From positions 359,021-423,020 of the forward strand of contig NZ_LWMI01000010.1 of assembly GCF_001640365.1 (NCBI RefSeq): DNA of 64,000 nucleotides, given 5' to 3'. The notes under the pieces are model-generated. The model was not told where the DNA came from, made no database searches, and was given only the letters and a program-made list of their open reading frames with translations. The DNA comes from Candidatus Arsenophonus triatominarum. Its GTDB lineage: Bacteria > Pseudomonadota > Gammaproteobacteria > Enterobacterales > Enterobacteriaceae. Both the position numbers and the translations under genes were made by a program. Position 1 is the stretch's first letter. Every line of letters starts with the position of its first letter. Positions 31,439-42,258 of this stretch are shown here, piece after piece.

Positions 31439-31630
31439 CACGAGTTTCGCACAGGCATATAAAATTCCAGAAATGGCTTAAAAGCAATGGTTAATTTGCA
31501 AGTTACTAAAACGTATAAATTTCTTTAAATTACAATAAGTTGCTTTTAATTTATAAGATTTTGTCTATTTATATATTATGCTGAATTAAACTTAAAAATA
31601 GAGCGTTTTTTTATTGGTGCGAAACTCGTG
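31439..31630 (+). mobile_element. Miniature IS701-type element, full length
   Basis: 192 bp, target duplication TTTAT at 31434-31438 and 31631-31635, inside cycA. Confidence 0.93.
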
Positions 31631-32839
31631 TTTATTTAATTATCGGCTTTGTTTTGTTTTTCGTAATGAGGGCCATGGGGGAACTACTCCTTTCCAATTT
31701 AAATTATAAATCCTTTAGTGATTTTTGTGCTGAACTATTAGGCCCATGGGCCGGCTTTTTCGTTGGCTGGTACTTATTGGTTTTGTTGGGTGATCACTGC
31801 AATCGCAGAAATTGTTGCTATTACTGCCTATATTGGTTACTGGGCACCTGATTTTCCGCCCTGGCTGACCTCATTACTTTGCATACTATTGTTATTAACC
31901 CTTAATCTGGTCTCGGTTTCCTTATTTGGTGAAACAGAATTTTAGTTTGCAATTATCAAAATCATTGCCATTGTCTTTTTTATTTTGATTGGCGTAATAT
32001 TAGTGATTATCGGCTTTAAAACGCCTACCGGTCATATTGCATCCTTCAGCCACCTGTGGAATGATGACATCTTTCCCATGGGCATTAACGATTTTTTTGC
32101 CGGTTTCCAATTAGCCATCTTCTCTTTCGTTGGTATTGAAATCGTTGGCGCCACCGCTGCAGAAACGCGCGATCCAAATCGAGTGTTACCAAAAGCGATC
32201 AGCGCCATTCCGTTTAGATTTATCGCCTTTTATGTCCTTTCTTTAGTGGTTATTATGTCAGTCACCCCTTGGCGTGAGATTGCTGCCGATAAGAGCCCAT
32301 TCGTCGAGTTGTTTGTCTTAATTGGTGTGCCGGCTGCGGCCAGTATTGTCAACTTTGTGGTGCTGACTTCAGCCGCTTCCTCTACCAATAGTGGCGTCTT
32401 TTCCACCAGCCGGATGTTATTTGGGCTAGCCAAGGAAGCAAATGCCCCCAGCCAATTTAGTCAATTATCGAATAAAGCAGTGCCAGTTAAGGGATTATGT
32501 TTTACCTGCTGCTGCCTTAGTATGGCGGTGGTATTGATCTATTTTATTCCCGATGTTATGCGGGTTTTTGTCCTGATCACCACCGTAGCTGCGATCCTTT
32601 TTATGTTTATCTGGAGTATGATCCTGTGTGCTTATCTGGCTTATCGCAAAAAACAACCGCATCGACATCAAACTTCGATTTATAAAATGCCAGATGGCAT
32701 TGTTATGTCTTGGGTTTGCCTACTATTTTTTGTGTTTGTTTTAATATTGCTAACCTTAGAAAAAGATACTCGCCAGGCGCTATTGGCGGTACCCATTTGG
32801 TTTACAATGTTACTAATTGGTTATCAAATTGCTAAAAAA

Positions 32840-33855
32840 ACCTGAGTTCGGGATAAGCATTATCAATTATGCTTGAAGAGATGTTCCTGCCACCGGTATC
32901 TTTGGTTTAGATGGAATTAAACAATATGCAACCAGCCCTGCTAATAAATTCACTACAAAGTTAGCAGGAGAGCGGTGCTGCGTATGCGCTATCTGACAAA
33001 GATTTTTTAACTCATCAAATACCGTTTCAATGACAGAACGATGACGCAAGATGGCTTTGTCGAAACAAGTCTGTTCAACAGGCTTCATTTTCTTCTTGAT
33101 ATTCGTTATAAGGTTAATTCCCATTGTTTTCAGTTGCTGTTTCAGTGAAGCCGATAAATACCCTTTATCCGCATACAAACAACCAGAAAGATCTTTTATC
33201 AGTTTAGGTAATGGTTTCCGATCATCTGTGTTTCCTGGTGTAAGTCGAAAACTGAGTATTTCCCCCAAGTGATTGATAATTACATGAAGTTTGAAACCAA
33301 AGAACCAACCTGTTGAGGTTTTTCCTCGTTCAGCTATCCCATCGAAGACTTTATGCCGGCGGATCCGTAAGTTATCACACAGCTATCGGAGTAGAATCGG
33401 CAACCGACAGACCCGTGCGCTTTCCCTTAATTGACTCAAACAGTGCCGTTAAAGCTAAGGCACTGCACGGAAGTAACTCTACGTAGCGTGAATATGATGG
33501 CAAGTTAGGAAATTCCTTCCTGAGATATAAACGGACATAATAGAGATAAAATACCTTGAATTGGCTGAATCGGAGTTGATGAAACAAAACAACCAGTGTC
33601 ATCATTTCAGCCAATGAAAGCTGAGTAGACCGTCTACGACGGCTTACTACCGTTATTCAGCAAAATTTCATGCATTTTTGGCTCGAAGTCTTTACAAAAA
33701 TCATCCATCAGGCAATAAAGTTCAGTAAGATTTTCCATCATTGTTTAACAATGCTCTACTCTTTAACCAGATTGTTAGAGTATTTTAACGAAATATGCGC
33801 ATTCAACTATTTGAATAGCAAGACTTTCACTTTATTTCTTATCCCGAACTCAGGT
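32840..33855 (-). mobile_element. IS982-family element, complete
   Basis: 1016 bp with both ends and a 7-bp duplication TAAAAAA (32833-32839, 33856-33862) in the 3' end of cycA. The transposase is broken: one extra G near 33640 after the RRRRST-coding stretch, and the two-base deletion that ends a frame at SVADSTPIAV. The C-terminal 133 residues remain open (33268 down to 32867). Confidence 0.93.
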
Positions 33856-33891
33856 TAAAAAACGTAAAACTTCTGCTAATTAAACTAAACA

Positions 33892-33920
33892 TGGTGGTTT
33901 GCCTAAAACCACCATTTTCA
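33892..33920 (+). terminator. Terminator after cycA
   Basis: Stem ATGGTGGTTT / AAACCACCAT with a 5-base loop and TTTT after it, just past the cycA stop. Confidence 0.8.
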
Positions 33921-34052
33921 AGTTAACCGATAAAATAGTTAGCGGCTAAAAATAGTATCAAGCCATGAAATCATTGCTGTTGATCGGGTTATATAAAAAC
34001 GTCGATACATTAGCTTACAAAGCGATAAATTTAGCGCGTCTATTGTTGCGAC

Positions 34053-34291
34053 TTATTGGCTGGCTTTATACTCAGCTTCCGCTTTAATAAAGCGTTTCAC
34101 TGCACTCTGGCTAGGTCCGGTAGTTAACAGGCTAACGACAACAATGGCGATTGAGGCAAAAATAAAACCGGGAATAATTTCATACAAACCAAACCACTTA
34201 TATTGCATCCATATCAATACCGTTATGGCACCGACCAGCATACCGGCTAAAGCACCACCGTAGCGATTCATGCGTTGCCACAAGACAGAAA
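34053..34291 (-). pseudogene. putP: Sodium/proline symporter PutP, C-terminal remnant
   Basis: About 76 codons matching the last membrane segments of PutP: MNRYGGALAGMLVGAITVLIW, then WFGLYEIIPGFIFASIAIVV and KRFIKAEAEY. The gene is cut at 34292 by an IS701-like element. The first 1.2 kb, expected between here and about 35370, is gone and replaced by IS and miniature elements. The divergent putP-putA order is that of E. coli. Confidence 0.85.
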
Positions 34292-35173
34292 CACGAGTTT
34301 CGCAATCTCCAAAAAAGAAGTATAAAGTTCAAAACAAGAAAAAATTAGGGTGTTTATATTTTGTTAGTTTATCCATGCATTAAAAATATATATAAAACAT
34401 TCTTACAAGTAAGCAGTGTAAGATACTCTGGTTTGGCGTTATCAGAAGTAAGTCCATCGCCTTTATCTCATGACACTATTAGCCGATGGCTAAAAAGTAA
34501 ATGTTTTCAACCTAAAGACCTATGGCAATTAGTTCAACCTTCTACACGAGTTTCGCACCAATAAAAAAACGCTCTATTTTTAAGTTTAATTCAGCACAAT
34601 ATATAAATAGACAAAATCTTATAAATTAAAAGCAACTTATTGTAATTTAAACAAATTTATACGTTTTAGTAACTTGCAAATTAACCATTGCTTTTAAGCC
34701 ATTTCTGGAATTTTATATGCCTGTGCGAAACTTGTGTTCTATAGACAAAAAAAGCCCTTGCGTACTAATTGCCGATGATACATTGATTGCCAAAACATGT
34801 AGTAAAAAAATAGAGATGGTCCATTATCAATATTCAGGTAATGAACTTGATGTTACTGCTGGCATAGGTTTAGTTAATTTACTTTGGCATAATCTAACAA
34901 CTGTTGAATCAATTCCTATTGATTATCGTATTTATGATAAAGATTCCGATGGAAAAACAAAAAACACGCACTTTTCCGAAATGCTCGCTCTTGCTAAAAA
35001 AAGAGGGATCATACCAGAAGCGGTAGTGATGGATGCCTGGTATTCTAGTCTGGATAATCTGAAATCAATTCGCTCTCATGGTTGGGTCTGGGTAACCACG
35101 CTGAGGAAAAACAGGATTGTTAACCATAACAAACAACTGAACAAGTTAGACATCTCAGAAGAAGGAACTCCAA
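34292..35173 (+). mobile_element. IS701-like element, 5' two thirds
   Basis: Starts CACGAGTTTCGCAATCTCC inside putP. The transposase N-terminal part is split by a miniature element and resumes as SPCVLIADDTLIAKTCSKKI to LNKLDISEEGTP, where a second miniature element replaces the 3' end. Confidence 0.82.
34545..34736 (-). mobile_element. Miniature IS701-type element, full length
   Basis: 192 bp, target duplication TTCTA at 34540-34544 and 34737-34741, inside the IS701-like transposase. Confidence 0.93.
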
Positions 35174-35365
35174 CACGAGTTTCGCACCAATAAAAAAACG
35201 CTCTATTTTTAAGTTTAATTCAGCATAATATATAAATAGACAAAATCTTTTAAATTAAAAGTAACTTATTATAATTTAAACAAATTTATATGTTTTAGTA
35301 ACTTGCAAATTAACCATTGCTTTTAAGCCATTTCTGGAATTTTATATGCCTGTGCGAAACTCGTG
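35174..35365 (-). mobile_element. Miniature IS701-type element, full length
   Basis: 192 bp. The flanks are IS701 on the left and the putA upstream region on the right, without a duplication, so flanking DNA (IS701 3' end, putP 5' end) was deleted. Confidence 0.9.
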
Positions 35366-35583
35366 ATTTAGTTAAATAATTATAATATTAATTAATTTAA
35401 TATTTTTTTATTTATGTTTCAGCAATATATAACAATACTTATAATAAAATCTATTTTAATTAATACAAAAATAGATTTATTTCACATTTCTAACACTTTC
35501 ATTAGTTAACAATATTGCACCAAATTAAAACATAAAGGATATTGTTAAATCACCGACTTCTAACAATCATCAGAAGAATAAGA

Positions 35584-35735
35584 ATGAGTCGCCGCATAAC
35601 TGCAGTCATTCTTACTGTTGATAAAGTAACCAGATAAGGTATTGAAACAACTTTACAACGCCTGGAGCTTAGATCGATTAGTTAACAGGACAGGCAATAT
35701 TTAATTATCTTAGACACTTTGATAATGAGGAAGCT
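35584..35735 (+). pseudogene. Relic of the PutA ribbon-helix-helix domain
   Basis: Upstream of the putA start, fragments of the lost DNA-binding domain can be read in shifting frames: TAVILTVDKVTR then a stop then GIETT (compare TMGVKLDDATRERIKSA), LDR, and QAIFNYLRHFDNEEA (compare QAIFSYLEQLENSD), which runs in frame into the present ATG after an in-frame TAG at about 35680. The identification is by eye and moderately secure. Confidence 0.6.
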
Positions 35736-38700
35736 ATGGTTCAATTCTCGGCTACCAAAGTTAATGAAAAAGAAAATTCATCTAGCGACATCGCAATATG
35801 CCCTAAAACAGGAAAACCCTCCTTTTTAAATTTTGCACAGCATATTTTACCTCAATCCGCAAAACGTTCAGCAATCACTGCAGCCTATCGATTACCTGAA
35901 ACACAGCTATTACCTCTATTATTGCAACAGGCACAGCAACCAGAAAATCAGACACAAGCGGCTTATCAACTAGCCTATCAGCTAGCAAAAAATCTACGCC
36001 AGCAAAAAAATAGTGTTGGCCGTTCTGGTTTAGTACAGAGTCTATTACAACAATTTTCTCTCTCGTCGCAAGAAGGGATTGCGCTTATGTGCCTGGCTGA
36101 AGCACTGCTGCGCATCCCCGATAACGCTACCCGTGACATATTGATCCGCGACAAAATTAGTGGTGGTGACTGGCAGTCACATATTGGACAGAGTTCATCA
36201 TTATTTGTTAATGCTGCCACCTGGGGTTTGCTAATTATGGGGAAATTAGTTGCCAGCCATCATGAAAATAAACTTACCAGTGCTCTTAACCGGATCATTA
36301 GTAAAAGTGGTGAACCCATTATTCGTCAAGCTGTGAATATGGCAATGCGGCTAATGGGTGAGCAATTTGTCACTGGTGAAACCATCATAAAAGCACTAAG
36401 TAATGCGCATAAAATGGAAAATAAAGGTTTTAGCTACTCTTATGATATGTTAGGTGAAGCAGCCTTAACCGATGAAGATGCCAAAACCTACATGGCTGCT
36501 TACCAACAAGCGATTAATGCCATTGGTAAAGCTTCCCACGGCAAAAGCATTTATGCCAGTGCCGGAATTTCCATTAAACTGTCTGCGCTCCATCCAAGAT
36601 ATTGCCGGGCTCAATATGAGCGGGTGATGTCTGAGCTTTACCCTCGTCTGTTAACATTAACCTTACAAGCACGTCATTACGATATTGGCATTAATATTGA
36701 TGCTGAAGAAGCTGATAGATTGGAAATTTCCCTCGATCTGTTAGAAAAGCTGTGTTTCGAACCGCAACTAGCCGGCTGGGATGGAATTGGCTTTGTCATT
36801 CAGGCATATCAAAAACGCTGCCCCTATGTTATCGATGAAATTATAGATTTAGCGCAACGCAGTCAGCACCGTTTGATGATCCGACTGGTAAAAGGCGCTT
36901 ATTGGGATAGTGAAATTAAACGCGCGCAAATAAATGGTCTTGAAGGTTACCCTGTCTATAGCAGAAAAATTTATACTGATGTCAGTTATCTGGCTTGTGC
37001 GCGTAAATTGCTGTCGGTGCCCAATTTAATTTATCCCCAATTTGCCACCCATAACGCCCATACCTTAGCCACGATTTATTATATGGCTGGTGAAAATTAT
37101 TATCCTGGCCAATATGAATTTCAATGTTTACATGGCATGGGCGAAGCGCTATATCAACAAGTTGTCGGCGCCATCGCCGAAGGTAAACTTAATCGCCCCT
37201 GTCGTATTTATGCGCCAGTCGGTAGTCATCAAACCTTGTTGGCTTACCTGGTGCGCCGCTTACTGGAAAATGGCGCAAATACTTCATTTGTTAATCAGAT
37301 TGCCGATCCTAATATTCCATTAGATAAATTGGTGGCTGATCCAGTGCAACAAGTGCTGGCGGCGGCTGAAACGGCAGGCCAACTGGGTTTGCCACACCCA
37401 CAAATCCCACTGCCTCGTGCGCTATATGGCACCAAGCGCCTCAATGCTATTGGTATTGATTTGACTAACGAACATCACCTGGCGGCACTGGCACAGACCC
37501 TACTGACTACCCCACTCTGTTATCAGGTTAAACCTTTACTGGCAGGAGAACCGCCTTCGCCGGATGAAATTTCAGCCCGACAGCCGATCACTAATCCGGC
37601 TAATCTTGACAATATCGTCGGCTATGTCCACGAAGCAAGCCTAACCGACGTCGAGCATGCGTTCGAAATTGCTACTAACGCAGCTACTCGCTGGGCGACG
37701 ACCCCCGTCATAGGACGAGCGGCCATTTTGCAACAAGCGGCTAGCCTGATGGAGCAGCAATTCTCCCGTCTAATTGGCGTATTGATCCGTGAAGCCGGCA
37801 AAACCTTTAGTAATGCCATTGCTGAAGTGCGCGAAGCGATCGATTTTTTGCGTTACTACGCCGCACAGATCAGTGAAAATTTCAATAATGAAAGCTATTC
37901 GCCACTGGGTGTGGTGGTTTGCATTAGTCCGTGGAATTTTCCACTGGCGATTTTTAGCGGCCAAATCGCTGCCGCTTTAGCGAGCGGTAATAGCGTATTG
38001 GCCAAACCGGCAGAGCAGACACCGATTATTGCCATGCTAGCGGTTGAGTTACTGCACCAGGCGGGCATACCCCGTGATGTTCTTCAGCTGCTGCCCGGTA
38101 GCGGCGAGCAAGTGGGTACAAAACTGATCAGTGACAAGCGGACAGACGGTGTGATGTTTACCGGTTCAATCCAGGTGGCCAAACTGATCCAGCATAATCT
38201 TGCCGGCCGACTCAATGTTCAGCAACAGCCCATTCCACTGATTGCCGAAACCGGTGGCTTAAATGCCATGATTGTTGACTCATCCGCACTGACGGAGCAA
38301 GTTGTCAATGATGTTATCATTTCAGCCTTCGATAGTGCCGGTCAGCGCTGCTCTGCCCTACGTATTCTTTGTATCCAGGAAGAGGTCGCTGAACGCACAC
38401 TGACGATGTTAAAAGGCGCAATGGCCGAATACCGAGTCGGTGATCCTAGCCAGCTGGCAACCGATATTGGCCCTGTCATTGATAGCGAAGCACAGCAGAA
38501 TATCGAACAACACATTGCACAAATGCGTCAAGCAGGGAAAACCATTTATCAGGCTGAGCAACCTAGCCAACAGGATGATAATCAATGGCAACAAGGCACC
38601 TTTGTCCGACCCACCTTAATTGAAATTGACCATTTTAATGAACTGAAAAAAGAAATTTTTGGCCCGGTACTACATATTTTACGCTTTAAGCGCCATCAAC

Positions 38701-39572
38701 TAACCAGCCTGATCAAACAAATTAATGACTCAGGTTATGGCTTAACTTTAGGGCTACATAGCCGTATTGATGAAACTATTGCCGACGTTTGCCAGACGGC
38801 CAAAGTAGGTAATATTTACGTTAACCGCAATATGGTCGGTGCAGTGGTTGGGGTACAACCCTTTGGCGGTGAAGGATTATCGGGTACTGGGCCAAAAGCC
38901 GGTGGCCCGCTTTATCTCTATCGATTGCTCACCCAAAGGCCAGCTACCATCATTGATAAACTGCTTACGCCACCAGATAATCGCTATCCACTAAAACATT
39001 GCCAACCATCATTGCAGCCATTAACTCCCTTTGCTGCCTTCTGTGATTGGGCAAAAAACCGCCATCATGCAACAATTGCTGCTATTATTGACCACTATCA
39101 GCAATTGACCGCAACCGGCATCTGCAGTGAGTTGCCCGGTCCAACCGGAGAGCATAATAGTTATAGGCTAGTGCCACGTGGGCGGATTTTATGTCTGGCG
39201 GAAACAGAAGCGGATGCAGTGATCCAGCTGGCAGCGGTATTAGCGATGGGATGTCACCTGCTATGGCCAAATAATGCCATCCAGCAGCATTTGCTCGCAG
39301 AGTTGCCTGATTTAGTCAACCAGATGATCAGGCTAACTGATAATTGGCAACTAGCCGACTGCCAATTTGATGGAGTTATTTATCATGGCGCTAGCCATCA
39401 GTTACAAACCATTTGTCAGGCAGTGGCTGAGCGTGACGGGCCAATTATTTCCGTGCAAGGATATCTATCCGGTGACAACCAGTTATTACTTGAGCGTTTA
39501 GTCCATGAACGAGCTGTCAGTGTCAATACTGCGGCGGCCGGCGGCAATGCCAGTTTAATGACACTGGAATAA
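35736..39572 (+). CDS. putA: Bifunctional proline/P5C dehydrogenase PutA, lacking RHH domain
   Basis: Membrane-associated flavoenzyme that oxidises proline to glutamate. 1278 residues against about 1320 in E. coli. It begins at a point matching E. coli residue 75 or so (FLNFAQHILPQSAKRSAITAA). The proline dehydrogenase barrel covers roughly residues 230-530 (DIGINIDAEEADRLEISLDL, RLMIRLVKGAYWDSEIKRAQ, FATHNAHT, YEFQCLHGMGE). The P5C dehydrogenase covers roughly 610-1070, with the catalytic Cys in DSAGQRCSALRIL and Glu in LIAETGG. The C-terminal domain ends VNTAAAGGNASLMTLE. The N-terminal ribbon-helix-helix that represses put genes in E. coli is missing; see the relic upstream. GAGGAAG precedes the ATG. 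Confidence 0.95.
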   Translation: MVQFSATKVNEKENSSSDIAICPKTGKPSFLNFAQHILPQSAKRSAITAAYRLPETQLLPLLLQQAQQPENQTQAAYQLAYQLAKNLRQQKNSVGRSGLVQSLLQQFSLSSQEGIALMCLAEALLRIPDNATRDILIRDKISGGDWQSHIGQSSSLFVNAATWGLLIMGKLVASHHENKLTSALNRIISKSGEPIIRQAVNMAMRLMGEQFVTGETIIKALSNAHKMENKGFSYSYDMLGEAALTDEDAKTYMAAYQQAINAIGKASHGKSIYASAGISIKLSALHPRYCRAQYERVMSELYPRLLTLTLQARHYDIGINIDAEEADRLEISLDLLEKLCFEPQLAGWDGIGFVIQAYQKRCPYVIDEIIDLAQRSQHRLMIRLVKGAYWDSEIKRAQINGLEGYPVYSRKIYTDVSYLACARKLLSVPNLIYPQFATHNAHTLATIYYMAGENYYPGQYEFQCLHGMGEALYQQVVGAIAEGKLNRPCRIYAPVGSHQTLLAYLVRRLLENGANTSFVNQIADPNIPLDKLVADPVQQVLAAAETAGQLGLPHPQIPLPRALYGTKRLNAIGIDLTNEHHLAALAQTLLTTPLCYQVKPLLAGEPPSPDEISARQPITNPANLDNIVGYVHEASLTDVEHAFEIATNAATRWATTPVIGRAAILQQAASLMEQQFSRLIGVLIREAGKTFSNAIAEVREAIDFLRYYAAQISENFNNESYSPLGVVVCISPWNFPLAIFSGQIAAALASGNSVLAKPAEQTPIIAMLAVELLHQAGIPRDVLQLLPGSGEQVGTKLISDKRTDGVMFTGSIQVAKLIQHNLAGRLNVQQQPIPLIAETGGLNAMIVDSSALTEQVVNDVIISAFDSAGQRCSALRILCIQEEVAERTLTMLKGAMAEYRVGDPSQLATDIGPVIDSEAQQNIEQHIAQMRQAGKTIYQAEQPSQQDDNQWQQGTFVRPTLIEIDHFNELKKEIFGPVLHILRFKRHQLTSLIKQINDSGYGLTLGLHSRIDETIADVCQTAKVGNIYVNRNMVGAVVGVQPFGGEGLSGTGPKAGGPLYLYRLLTQRPATIIDKLLTPPDNRYPLKHCQPSLQPLTPFAAFCDWAKNRHHATIAAIIDHYQQLTATGICSELPGPTGEHNSYRLVPRGRILCLAETEADAVIQLAAVLAMGCHLLWPNNAIQQHLLAELPDLVNQMIRLTDNWQLADCQFDGVIYHGASHQLQTICQAVAERDGPIISVQGYLSGDNQLLLERLVHERAVSVNTAAAGGNASLMTLE

Positions 39573-39590
39573 TTTTTCATTGGTAACAAT

Positions 39591-39622
39591 AAAGCCTTAG
39601 CGATTTGCTAAGGCTTTATTTA
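39591..39622. terminator. Terminator between putA and fliZ
   Basis: AAAGCCTTAGC / GCTAAGGCTTT, an 11-bp perfect stem with a 5-base loop and T-rich downstream sequence (A-rich on the other side), so it can serve both convergent genes. Confidence 0.88.
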
Positions 39623-39664
39623 TCTAATAACTGTGAAATAATTTAGTTTCTATCCATAGCAACG

Positions 39665-40180
39665 TTATGCTGAGTGACCAGCCCGCCAGCCTAAGAATTG
39701 CTCATATTTACGCAAAGCAATATTGTAATTACTAAAGGCAGAGTCGGTCATTTTATCCTGCATCTGAGCCTGAATTTTTTCAATCTCCAATTCAGCGAGC
39801 TGAAATTGCATTTCACTTAACAACTCATCCAGTCGACGTAGCCGCACCACATATTCGCGTACGGTACTATGGCTCATTTCAGTCTCTTTAAACAGATACT
39901 GTTTAAACGACATAATATCAAAATAGCCAGTATCACTATTACAATAAATTTTACTACAAAAACGACATAGCGCGGTAAATCTATGCTGTAATTCGGCCCA
40001 AGCTTGCCCATCAATCAGCTCGGTCATAGCTGAAATCGCTTCTTTATTCAGAATTTGATCATTAAACACCAATGAAATCCGATCAAGGGTTTTGTTACAG
40101 TGTGCGCAGTGAATTTGACTATGTTTATAGTCTTTAATATAACGGCTGAGCGGCCGCTTCTTTTGGTTAGAAACAGACAT
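39665..40180 (-). CDS. fliZ: Flagellar/curli regulator FliZ
   Basis: A 171-residue regulator related to tyrosine-recombinase core folds that in E. coli and Salmonella represses sigma-S promoters and supports motility. Conserved PLSRYIKDYKHSQIHCAHC near the N terminus, LCRFCSKIYC, FDIMSFKQYLF and MSHSTVREYVVRLRRLDELL, which forms the DNA-recognition arginine patch. It follows the broken fliA, as in the fliAZ operon. The frame is intact although its sigma factor and export genes here are not. Confidence 0.92.
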   Translation of the reverse strand: MSVSNQKKRPLSRYIKDYKHSQIHCAHCNKTLDRISLVFNDQILNKEAISAMTELIDGQAWAELQHRFTALCRFCSKIYCNSDTGYFDIMSFKQYLFKETEMSHSTVREYVVRLRRLDELLSEMQFQLAELEIEKIQAQMQDKMTDSAFSNYNIALRKYEQFLGWRAGHSA

Positions 40181-40228
40181 ATTTAGATAAGCCCTGTGTG
40201 TAAATCGTAAACAAAAAAATAAAAAATA

Positions 40229-41142
40229 TTATTTATCTGGATTTAAGCGCGCTCGTAGCCGTTTTATCGCCTAGCTATGTAGCTGGAGCTGACGCGGGAT
40301 TCCCCGACATTCAACACCGCGCCTATTTCCTTCAGGTTCAGATCTTCTTGATAATAGAGCGTCAAAACCATTTTTTCCCTTTTAGGCAAACATTCTATCG
40401 CCTTTATAATATTTTTGCGAATCAGTTGCTATTAAAGTTTGCAGCGGATTTCGGCTCATCGTCAACCTCAATAATCCGTTCACAGCTCTCACCATGCACT
40501 TCATGCCACTCATCATAAGAGCATAATTGACTATTGTTGCTATCCTGCAATAACTGCTGATACTCCGGCAGACCGATATTCAACTTATCAGCAATCTCCT
40601 GCTCGGCCGCCGGCCGGCCTAGCGCTTGCTCAAGCTGCTGCATTACTTTGGCCGCTTCCCGCGCCATACGGCGCACACTACGCGGTACCCAATCGCGGGC
40701 GCGTAATTCATCTAACATCGCGCCACGAACCCGTTGCACGGCATAAGTGGTAGCGGTACCTTGCATAGCATTAAACCGCTCTAATGCTTCCAGCAGACCA
40801 ATACCGCCAGCCTGAATTAAATCATCCAGTCTACGCTAGCCGGTAATCTAACTTGCAGTTTTAATGCCACGAGTTTCGCACAGGCATATAAAATTCCAGA
40901 AATGGCTCAAAAGCAATGGTTAATTTGCAAGTTACTAAAACGTATAAATTTGTTTAAATTACAATAAGTTGCTTTTAATTTATAAGATTTTGTCTATTTA
41001 TATATTATGCTGAATTAAACTTAAAAATAGAGCGTTTTTTTATTGGTGCGAAACTCGTGGCTTCATGACGTACTAAAGGAATATAGCGTTCCAATAGTAC
41101 ATTTTTTTCAATTATCCCATCCTGGGTGTAGAGATCGTTCAT
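40229..41142 (-). pseudogene. fliA: Flagellar sigma factor FliA (sigma-28), pseudogene
   Basis: From 41142: MNDLYTQDGIIEKNVLLERY, then a miniature element after RHEA, then LKLQVRLPASV with a lost base before LDDLIQAGGIGLLEALERF. The region AVQRVRGAMLDELRARDWVPRSVRR is clear and in frame, then after NSQLCSYDEWHEVHGE it decays with frameshifts; CLPKREKMVLTLYYQEDLNLKEIG and ALNVGESRVS of region 4 appear in another frame. At least three lesions. Loss of sigma-28 would silence late flagellar genes. Confidence 0.88.
40868..41059 (+). mobile_element. Miniature IS701-type element, full length
   Basis: 192 bp inside fliA. Only GC is shared between the flanks, so the duplication is eroded or lost. Confidence 0.92.
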
Positions 41143-41243
41143 CGTAGGCACCTGTCATTGATAACAGGCGCTTATTATCCGAAATTGAGAGGGCAAATAA
41201 TGGCGTAAATAGTGATATAAAACGGGCTTTTTTTACTTATCTA

Positions 41244-42258
41244 ACCTGAGTTCGGGATAAGCATTATCAATTATGCTTGAAGAGATGTTCCTGCCACAGG
41301 TATCTTTGGTTTAGATGGAATTAAACAATATGCAACCCGCCCGGCTAATAAATTCACTACAAAATTAGCAGGAGAGCGGTGCCGCGTATGCGCTATCTGA
41401 CAAAGATTTTTTAACTCATCAAATACCGTTTCAATGACAGAACGATGACGCAAGATGACTTTGTCGAAACAAGTCTGTTCAACAGGCTTCATTTTCTTCT
41501 TGATATTCGTTATAAGGTTAATTCCCATTGTTTTCAGTTGCTGTTTCAGTGAAGCCGATAAATACCCTTTATCCGCATGCAAACAACCAGAAAGATCTTT
41601 TATCAGCTCAGGTAATGGTTTCCGATCATCTGTGTTTCCTGGTGTAAGTCGAAAACTGAGTATTTCACTCAAATGATTGATAATTACATGAAGTTTGAAA
41701 CCAAAGAACCATCCTGTTGAGGTTTTTCCTCGTTCAGCTATCCCATCGAAGACTTTATGCCGGCGGATCCGTAAGTTATCACACAGCTATCGGAGTAGAA
41801 TCGGCAACCGACAGACCCGTGCACTTTCCTTTAATTGACTCAAACAGTGCCGTTAAAGCTAAGGCACTGCACGGAAGTAACTCTACGTAGCGTGAATATG
41901 ATGGCAAGTTAGGAAATTCCTTCCTGAGATATAAACGGACATAATAGAGATAAAATACCTTGAATTGGCTGAATCGGAGTTGATGAAACAAAGCAACCAG
42001 TGTCATCATTTCAGCCAATGAAAGCTGAGTAGACCGTCTACGACGCTTACTACCGTTATTCAGCAAAATTTCATGCATTTTTGGCTCGAAGTCTTTACAA
42101 AAATCATCCATCAGGCAATAAAGTTCAGTAAGATTTTCCATCATTGTTTAACAATGCTCTACTCTTTAACCAGATTGTTAGAGTATTTTAACGAAATATG
42201 CGCATTCAACTATTTGAATAGCAAGACTTTCACTTTATTTCTTATCCCGAACTCAGGT
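41244..42258 (-). mobile_element. IS982-family element, complete
   Basis: 1015 bp, both ends present, no matching duplication. The N-terminal frame (42144 down to 41779) stops at SVADSTPIAV because of the two-base deletion; the C-terminal frame continues 41672-41271. The right side abuts a truncated miniature element. Confidence 0.92.

Larger units (their letters stand above)
31265..33883 (+). pseudogene. cycA: D-serine/D-alanine/glycine permease CycA, pseudogene
   Basis: APC-family amino acid permease with at least four lesions. The N terminus (QNRHIQLIAIGGAIGTGLFM) is intact up to a miniature element at 31439. After it, MRAMGELLLSNLNYKSFSDF continues, then a one-base shift near 31775, then a Trp codon turned TAG after FGETEF near 31943, then a clean run NDFFAGFQLAIFSFVGIE to GYQIAKK where IS982 is inserted. 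The last codons (RKTSAN, stop at 33881-33883) lie beyond it. Order of motifs follows E. coli CycA throughout. Confidence 0.88.

Noticed and set aside
40261..40280. TAGCTAGGCGA in the fliA 3' region, equal to part of the IS630 end
   Set aside because: The same bases are explained by native fliA codons (SQAIKRLRARL with one C to T change); there is no second end or further IS630 sequence.
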